Shown: piece after piece, positions 5,222 to 9,788 of the stretch
Layout of the letters: every line of letters starts with the position of its first letter
Position numbering within the stretch: position 1 is the stretch's first letter
Source of the DNA: an uncultured beta proteobacterium
GTDB taxonomy: Bacteria > Pseudomonadota > Gammaproteobacteria > Burkholderiales > Burkholderiaceae_B
Reading direction: 5' to 3'
Length of the DNA: 9,788 nt
Assembly (NCBI GenBank): GCA_903924715.1
Contig: CAIYCP010000569.1
Location: 1-9,788, forward strand
Notes under the pieces: model-generated
Database searches by the model: none
The model's input: the letters and a program-made list of their open reading frames with translations, nothing else
What the model was told of the DNA's origin: nothing
Position numbers and translations under genes: made by a program

Positions 5222-6974
5222 AGTAAATATCAGGTTCAGAAACGGGTTTGCCAAAATCCGTGCGCAAGAAATCAAAGTCACAGCCCTCGTTGGCCTGTTC
5301 GATGTGCTTGGAGAACATCCAGCCATAACCTCGCTCGTAGCGCGGCTCGGGCGCTTTCCAGGCGGCTTTGCGCGCAGCCATTTCGGCATCAGAAATTTCT
5401 AAATTAATCGTACGGGCCGGGACATCAACCGAAATCATGTCGCCATTTTTAACCAGTGCTAACGGGCCGCCTACATACGACTCAGGAGAAATATGCAAGA
5501 CACACGCGCCATAACTGGTGCCACTCATGCGCGAATCAGACATGCGCAGCATGTCGCGCACCCCTTGCTTGAGCAACTTCTTTGGCATGGGCAGCATCCC
5601 CCACTCAGGCATACCAGGGCCGCCCTGCGGGCCTGCGTTACGCAAAATCAAAACATGATCCGCTGTGACCTCTAGGTCATCGCTGTCAATCACCGCCTTC
5701 ATGGAGGGGTAGTCATCAAAGACCAACGCGGGCCCTGTGTGGCGATGCAAATGCTCGGGGCAGGCACTCGGTTTAATCACACAGCCATCTGGCGCCAAAT
5801 TGCCTCGCAAAACAGCCAATGCACCCTCAGCATAAATTGGATTGTCGATCGGACGAATCACATCGTCGTTATAGACACCCGCACCCGCCAAGTTGTCACC
5901 AAGCGTTTGCCCGGTCACGGTCAACGCATCCAGGTGCAAATGTTGCGTAATACGTGTCATCAAACCAGGCAAGCCACCCGCATAGAAAAAATCTTCCATT
6001 AAATATTCTTCACCGCTGGGTCGTACGTTGGCAATCACCGGAACGATCCGACTAAAACGATCGAAATCATCTAGGCTAATGTCACACCCTGCGCGCTTTG
6101 CCTGCGCAATCACATGAATGATGGCGTTCGTGGAGCACCCCATCGCCATTGCTACAGCAATTGCATTTTCGAACGCTGCGTGGGTTTGAATCTTATTGGG
6201 AGTCAAATCTTCCCAAATCATATCGACAATGCGACGCCCTGACTCGGCACTCATGCGCATATGATTTGAATCGGGTGCTGGAATAGACGACGCACCCGGC
6301 AAGGTCATGCCAAGCGCTTCAGCGATTGCCGTCATGGTGCTGGCGGTACCCATTGTCATACACGTACCGTGGCTGCGAGCAATGCCGCCCTCGATTTCAA
6401 GCCACTGTGTCTGGTTGATTAAACCCGCGCGGCGGTCGTCCCAGAACTTCCAGGCATCCGAACCCGAACCAAGCGTCTTACCGTGCCAGTTTCCGCGCAA
6501 CATCGGGCCTGCAGGAACATAAATCATAGGCAAGCCCGCGCTGGTGCCGCCCATTAGCAAGGCTGGCGTCGTCTTGTCGCAACCACCCATCAACACTGCA
6601 CCATCAATCGGATGGCAGCGCAGTAACTCTTCAACGTCCATCGCTAACAGGTTGCGATAAAGCATCGTCGTCGGTTTGACATATTGCTCGGCTAAAGATT
6701 GTGCAGGCAGCTCAATCGGCCATCCACCCGCTTGCAAGACACCACGCTTGACGTCTTCAACGCGTTGCTTGAAATGACTATGGCAAGGATTGATGTCCGA
6801 CCAAGTATTGATAATGCCCACCACTGGTTTACCTGCCCAGTCCTCGGGGCCATAACCCATTTGCATCGCCCTGGAGCGATGACCGAAGGAACGCAAATCA
6901 TCAGGGGCAAACCAGCGGGCGCTACGCAAAGACTCTGGGGTCTTGATTTTAGGTTTTTTAACTTCGGTGGTCAT
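5220..6974 (-). CDS. IlvD/Edd-family dehydratase, probable L-arabinonate-type sugar-acid dehydratase
   Basis: A 584-residue, full-length IlvD/Edd dehydratase. The three cluster cysteines are C64 (INPCHSHF), C132 (MGGCDKT, with K134 in the position of the carbamylated, Mg-binding lysine) and C205 (SHGTCMTMGTAST). They keep the spacing I recall for the [2Fe-2S] L-arabinonate dehydratase subgroup. The catalytic serine is S484 in DSRMSGTSYG. The N-terminal LRSARWFAPDDLRSFGHRSR and the C-terminal YERGYGWMFSKHIEQANEGCDFDFL are typical of sugar-acid dehydratases rather than of dihydroxy-acid dehydratase IlvD. Expected reaction: aldonate to 2-keto-3-deoxy-aldonate plus water, in the cytoplasm. A good GGAGAT site sits 6 bases before the ATG. 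It is followed closely by the RraA-family gene and preceded by the glycosyltransferase with a 34-base gap. The exact sugar acid (arabinonate, fuconate, galactonate or another) cannot be settled by eye. Confidence 0.88.
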   Translation of the reverse strand: MTTEVKKPKIKTPESLRSARWFAPDDLRSFGHRSRAMQMGYGPEDWAGKPVVGIINTWSDINPCHSHFKQRVEDVKRGVLQAGGWPIELPAQSLAEQYVKPTTMLYRNLLAMDVEELLRCHPIDGAVLMGGCDKTTPALLMGGTSAGLPMIYVPAGPMLRGNWHGKTLGSGSDAWKFWDDRRAGLINQTQWLEIEGGIARSHGTCMTMGTASTMTAIAEALGMTLPGASSIPAPDSNHMRMSAESGRRIVDMIWEDLTPNKIQTHAAFENAIAVAMAMGCSTNAIIHVIAQAKRAGCDISLDDFDRFSRIVPVIANVRPSGEEYLMEDFFYAGGLPGLMTRITQHLHLDALTVTGQTLGDNLAGAGVYNDDVIRPIDNPIYAEGALAVLRGNLAPDGCVIKPSACPEHLHRHTGPALVFDDYPSMKAVIDSDDLEVTADHVLILRNAGPQGGPGMPEWGMLPMPKKLLKQGVRDMLRMSDSRMSGTSYGACVLHISPESYVGGPLALVKNGDMISVDVPARTINLEISDAEMAARKAAWKAPEPRYERGYGWMFSKHIEQANEGCDFDFLRTDFGKPVSEPDIY

Positions 6975-7008
6975 GCTCAGATCTCCGGGATAGAAGCGTG
7001 CAGTTTAA

Positions 7009-8580
7009 TTATTCGGTTTTCAGACAAAGCTTAGCCTTAAATGCAGCATCATTTTCAAGTTTCCAAACACGACCGCCATCGGGCTGCACAAAGAAAGGTG
7101 GAATCTGCTGCAAAAAGGGCAGCGGACCTGTCACCCATTCGTCGCCTCGCACCCAAAATACTTTTTGATCCAAGGTACAAAGGCGCGTCACAAATCCTTT
7201 GAAATCAATCAAGGTTTGCTCACCGAGCTTCGGGTTAAATTGGGCAGCATCTGCGAGTTCGTTGCGCCAGTTATCGCGCTTGATAATCGTATTCCACTGC
7301 TCAACCACCCATGCAGGCTCAGTCGCACCGGCATAAAACGCCAGATCAAACGGATAGCTACGCACATAGACAAAGACATCCGTTGGCGTTTTTTGGGCCG
7401 CAATCTGAGAGCCCATTTTGTAGGCGGAGTCTGTTTGAATAAAACGAAATACACCCATGCCGATCACGCAAGCCACGCCAGCCATCACAAAGTACGTCGC
7501 AATCGTGCGGGGCATCCGCGGCGCCCAACGCCCACTTAAGGACAACAGCAAGCCCTCAGCAATAAGAACTGCCAAAGGGGGCAAGACCGGCAAGATATAC
7601 CCGATAAGCTTTGAGGCAGGTATTGAAAAAAAGATCGTGATCAGCAATAACCAAATCAACATCAGCAAGCCAGTCGGTTGCGACAGGAGCTGCCAGAACC
7701 TGCGGTTCAGGGTCGTCAAGAGGCCAAGTGACCAAGGCAGCGTCATCCCGAGCAAAATCGGCGCATAAAACCAAAGCGGCTGGGGGTTATTAAAGCTTTG
7801 ACTGACGAAGCGCTCGTATTGTTGATGAATAAAAAAATACTGGAAAAACTCAGGGAACCTACTTTGCATCGCCCAAAACCAGGGCAAGGTCACCACTAAA
7901 AACATGGCAATCGCAGGAGGCCAAAGCAGTACGCCGAGTTTGCGCCAGCGTTTGGACAACAGCAACCAAAAGAACAAAACGCCACCAGGCAATGCCAGCC
8001 CGATCAATCCTTTCGCCAAAATGGCTAAGCCCGCAAAACAAGCCGCCGCCAACGAGAAACTTCGAAACGACATGCCCTGCTCGCTGCGCAATACCGCCTC
8101 AGCACCCGCAAGAATCGTCAGCGTAATCAAACCTGCGACCAACATATCCAGATTTGCGTACTGGGCACCCCCGTAAAACAAAGGCAGGGTGCATAAGATG
8201 ATCAGCGTTAGCGTCGCTTGCCGGACCCCACGATGCTGACGGATAAAAAAGTACAAAGCGATAGCACTTGACCAGGCCGCGAGCCAAGAGGGAATGCGTA
8301 CCGACCATTCGTGCGCCCCAAACAGCAAGACCGAAAGATCGGTCAGCCAATAAAAAAGAGGGGGTTTATGAAAATAGGGCAAGCCATTCATCAAGGGCAC
8401 TAAAAAGCTATCCGCGCGCGCCATATCCCAAGCGACACCCACATAACGACCCTCATCGGGTAGGTGCAAGTGACGCACCCAGGACAGGCAACCCAGCCAA
8501 AAGCCCGCGCCAAGCACAAGCCAGCGCGTTGCGTGTGGCTGCAAAGCCGTTAACCACAATCGGTGAAGTAATGTTTTCAT
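7009..8580 (-). CDS. ArnT-like family 39 glycosyltransferase, integral membrane
   Basis: A 523-residue polytopic membrane protein of the PMT/ArnT type. After a first membrane segment (about 19-36) comes PDEGRYVGVAWDMA at 41-54, whose D42/E43 matches the acidic pair of the first periplasmic loop. NGLPYFHKPPLFYWL at 65-79 holds the conserved KPP motif. About ten further hydrophobic segments follow to roughly residue 380, then a soluble, probably periplasmic C-terminal part of about 130 residues rich in aromatics. The family uses polyprenyl-phosphate-linked sugars as donors. ArnT puts aminoarabinose on lipid A, but other members modify O-antigen or proteins, and no arn genes are nearby, so the acceptor is unknown. 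The leader is odd: a hairpin and T-run end 13 bases before the ATG and no Shine-Dalgarno is present. Its stop is 34 bases before the dehydratase start. Confidence 0.87.
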   Translation of the reverse strand: MKTLLHRLWLTALQPHATRWLVLGAGFWLGCLSWVRHLHLPDEGRYVGVAWDMARADSFLVPLMNGLPYFHKPPLFYWLTDLSVLLFGAHEWSVRIPSWLAAWSSAIALYFFIRQHRGVRQATLTLIILCTLPLFYGGAQYANLDMLVAGLITLTILAGAEAVLRSEQGMSFRSFSLAAACFAGLAILAKGLIGLALPGGVLFFWLLLSKRWRKLGVLLWPPAIAMFLVVTLPWFWAMQSRFPEFFQYFFIHQQYERFVSQSFNNPQPLWFYAPILLGMTLPWSLGLLTTLNRRFWQLLSQPTGLLMLIWLLLITIFFSIPASKLIGYILPVLPPLAVLIAEGLLLSLSGRWAPRMPRTIATYFVMAGVACVIGMGVFRFIQTDSAYKMGSQIAAQKTPTDVFVYVRSYPFDLAFYAGATEPAWVVEQWNTIIKRDNWRNELADAAQFNPKLGEQTLIDFKGFVTRLCTLDQKVFWVRGDEWVTGPLPFLQQIPPFFVQPDGGRVWKLENDAAFKAKLCLKTE

Positions 8581-8593
8581 GAAAGCAAGCGTT

Positions 8594-8620
8594 AAAAAAC
8601 CACCCTAATTGTAGGGCAGG
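8594..8620 (-). terminator. Intrinsic terminator after the alpha/beta hydrolase
   Basis: On the minus strand an 8-pair stem (8619-8612 with 8607-8600, including two G-T wobbles and a CCCTA/TAGGG core) closes a 4-base CAAT loop. Six T follow directly (8599-8594). It starts 16 bases after the hydrolase stop, the normal place for a rho-independent terminator. It also lies in the leader of the next gene, ending 13 bases before the glycosyltransferase ATG. Confidence 0.65.
8608..8613 (-). promoter_or_regulatory. Possible -10 element of the glycosyltransferase gene
   Basis: Minus-strand TACAAT matches the -10 consensus at five of six positions and falls in the loop of the terminator hairpin, about 27 bases before the glycosyltransferase ATG. 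No recognisable -35 lies upstream. Given the short intergenic space a promoter is needed somewhere here, but this placement is speculative. Confidence 0.25.
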
Positions 8621-8635
8621 CTTGAGGTGCCATGG

Positions 8636-9499
8636 TTAGGCGCTGCGGGCGCGCGCAGCCTCTTGCAAAACAGGCTTTAGATAGGTCAGGAATTTTTCTG
8701 GATCTTCACTCATCGGGAAATGACCCATCCCCTTCATGATTTGCCATCGTGCACCTTCAATATTGTGACCCAAAAACGCAGTATCTTCTGGGGTGCATGA
8801 GTAATCATATTCTCCGGTCAACAGCCACAGCGGACATTTTTTTGTGTCAATCTGCCGAACACGATCGCGAATATCGCCGTCAGCCGTATAAAAAAACAGA
8901 TCGCCTTTAAAGACACCGGGCCCGCCTTGCATATAATGCCAGAGCGTCTCCCATTTATGTTTCGCGGGACTTAGCGGACCAATCAGGCCAGACACAATGC
9001 CTGCGCTGACTTCACCGCCATGCACGTCCGAGCGGTGCAACCACTCAAGATCGTAATAAGGCTCGACGTGGGCACCAGACTGCAAACCAATTGCCGCACC
9101 AAAGCGCTCAGGATGCTCGAGCGCTAAATGCAACACAATGCGCCCACCGATCGAGCAACCCATCACAATCGGTTGTTCAAGTTGCATCGCCTCGACCACC
9201 GATAAAATGGCCTCTGTGTAATCATGCGAAGACAGGCGATAGGTATTGTGTTGCCAACCCTCGGGTGGGGATGACTTGCCATGCCACGGCAGGTCAAACG
9301 CAATGATTCTAAATTGCTTCAAAAGTTCAGGATCGTTCATCAACGCACGATACTGACGCGTGTCAGCGCCTGCGGTATGCAAACACAGCAACGGGACACC
9401 GGTGCCCGCTTCTTCGACATAGACACGATGCGTATTCCCGCTTAGGGTCAGGTGCATATACCGACCCACAATCGGTTCGATCAAGACGCGGCTAGTCAT
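8636..9499 (-). CDS. Alpha/beta-hydrolase fold protein, substrate unknown
   Basis: A 287-residue protein with the complete alpha/beta-hydrolase layout. The oxyanion-hole segment is LHTAGADTRQY at 40-50 (HTAG replacing the usual HGxG). Strand FRIIAFDLPWHGKS follows at 63-76. The nucleophile elbow GCSIGG at 114-119 makes S116 the nucleophile. The acid is probably D232 in TGEYDYSC, and the catalytic histidine is H260 in GMGHFPMSEDP. A cap region at about 145-205 is rich in aromatics. No signal peptide, so cytoplasmic. The family includes esterases, C-C bond hydrolases and lactonases; GCSIGG and the GHFPMSEDPEKF ending do not distinguish these. The ATG overlaps the upstream gene's TGA by four bases (ATGA), so the two are translationally coupled and likely work together. 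An intrinsic terminator follows, making it the last gene of its operon. Confidence 0.88.
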   Translation of the reverse strand: MTSRVLIEPIVGRYMHLTLSGNTHRVYVEEAGTGVPLLCLHTAGADTRQYRALMNDPELLKQFRIIAFDLPWHGKSSPPEGWQHNTYRLSSHDYTEAILSVVEAMQLEQPIVMGCSIGGRIVLHLALEHPERFGAAIGLQSGAHVEPYYDLEWLHRSDVHGGEVSAGIVSGLIGPLSPAKHKWETLWHYMQGGPGVFKGDLFFYTADGDIRDRVRQIDTKKCPLWLLTGEYDYSCTPEDTAFLGHNIEGARWQIMKGMGHFPMSEDPEKFLTYLKPVLQEAARARSA

Positions 9500-9788
9500 G
9501 CGTTCACCTCGCGGCCGCGCACGCTTGCCAGAACATCTTTGAAATACAGCAGGTGCGACATGAACGGATACAAATCTCCCTCCATTTGCAGATGTTTCAG
9601 TTTAAGCATACCCATCAAATCATGAAAACCAGGACGAGGCAGCGGCTCGAGAAATGCAGTCCAGCTGGCTTCGCTTGCACGCAATGCGAAGACCCAATCA
9701 CCCATGGCAAAGGGCCCTTTCTTGACCGAACCCACGCGCCCCTGGTCAATCTTGATGACATATTCAGACGGACCAACTTCAAGCAAGA
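9496..9788 (-). CDS. Unidentified protein, C-terminal part (possibly SCP2-like)
   Basis: The frame is open to the right edge, so only the last 97 codons or so are visible and the true start lies outside; the TTG at 9786 is unlikely to be the start. I do not recognise it firmly. The visible part has alternating hydrophobic strands (YVIKIDQGRVGSVKKG), then GDWVFALRASEASWTAFLEPLPRPG, then a helix-rich MGMLKLKHLQMEGDLYPF with a terminal LLYFKDVLASVR. The 'residue-W-x-x-hydrophobic' segment followed by L-x-x-x-GD and a small C-terminal helix recalls the lipid-binding SCP2 fold. This is a resemblance only. No membrane segment or catalytic motif is seen. It overlaps the start of the alpha/beta hydrolase by ATGA, indicating a shared transcript and probably a shared pathway, perhaps binding a hydrophobic substrate or intermediate. 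Confidence 0.7.
   Translation of the reverse strand, partial: LLEVGPSEYVIKIDQGRVGSVKKGPFAMGDWVFALRASEASWTAFLEPLPRPGFHDLMGMLKLKHLQMEGDLYPFMSHLLYFKDVLASVRGREVNA

Noticed and set aside
5220..6974. Calling the dehydratase branched-chain amino acid enzyme IlvD
   Set aside because: The N- and C-terminal segments and the sugar-acid-type context differ from dihydroxy-acid dehydratase, and no ilv genes are nearby.
7165..8582. Plus-strand open frames opposite the glycosyltransferase
   Set aside because: Antisense shadows of a conserved membrane protein with Arg/Lys-rich translations, no family resemblance and no ribosome sites.
1..9788. CRISPR array, tandem repeats, insertion sequence, defence or toxin-antitoxin system
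   Set aside because: No regularly spaced repeats, no terminal inverted repeats with a transposase, and every substantial coding region is accounted for by housekeeping or metabolic families.

Overview
The window looks like a core-chromosome segment of a betaproteobacterium, probably order Burkholderiales and possibly Alcaligenaceae-like. This is an inference from the YciO-then-M50-protease gene order, the protein flavour and the moderate GC content by eye. I could not run any search to confirm it. I see no transposase, integrase, CRISPR array, toxin-antitoxin pair or phage gene. Coding density is high and no gene-free stretch exceeds 300 bases. The longest non-protein gap, about 177 bases at 4311-4487, holds a tRNA gene.

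Layout. Positions 1-880 (minus) carry a YciO/Sua5-like protein followed by a site-2 protease gene that runs off the left edge. A tRNA-Arg(TCT) gene (plus) follows. Next comes a secreted parvulin-type prolyl isomerase (minus, ending at 1024), divergent from an orphan family-3 substrate-binding protein (plus, 1961-2833). That protein gene converges on a cardiolipin synthase (minus, 2853-4310), and a perfect 10-bp inverted repeat lies at the junction. A tRNA-His(GTG) gene (plus) sits between cardiolipin synthase and the next minus-strand block.

The right half, 4488-9788, is entirely minus strand. Read in transcription order it contains: the end of an unidentified protein (possibly SCP2-like); an alpha/beta hydrolase overlapping it by ATGA; a good candidate intrinsic terminator; an ArnT-like polyprenyl-phosphate-sugar glycosyltransferase; an IlvD/Edd-type sugar-acid dehydratase resembling L-arabinonate dehydratase; and an RraA/HMG-aldolase-family protein translationally coupled to the dehydratase. 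The last two plausibly form a small sugar-acid catabolic module: dehydration to a 2-keto-3-deoxy acid, then retro-aldol cleavage.

Most of the window is ordinary. The points most worth a second look are the dehydratase/RraA-family pair, the odd leader of the glycosyltransferase gene (terminator hairpin, possible -10 element and no Shine-Dalgarno within about 40 bases), and the unidentified partner of the alpha/beta hydrolase.
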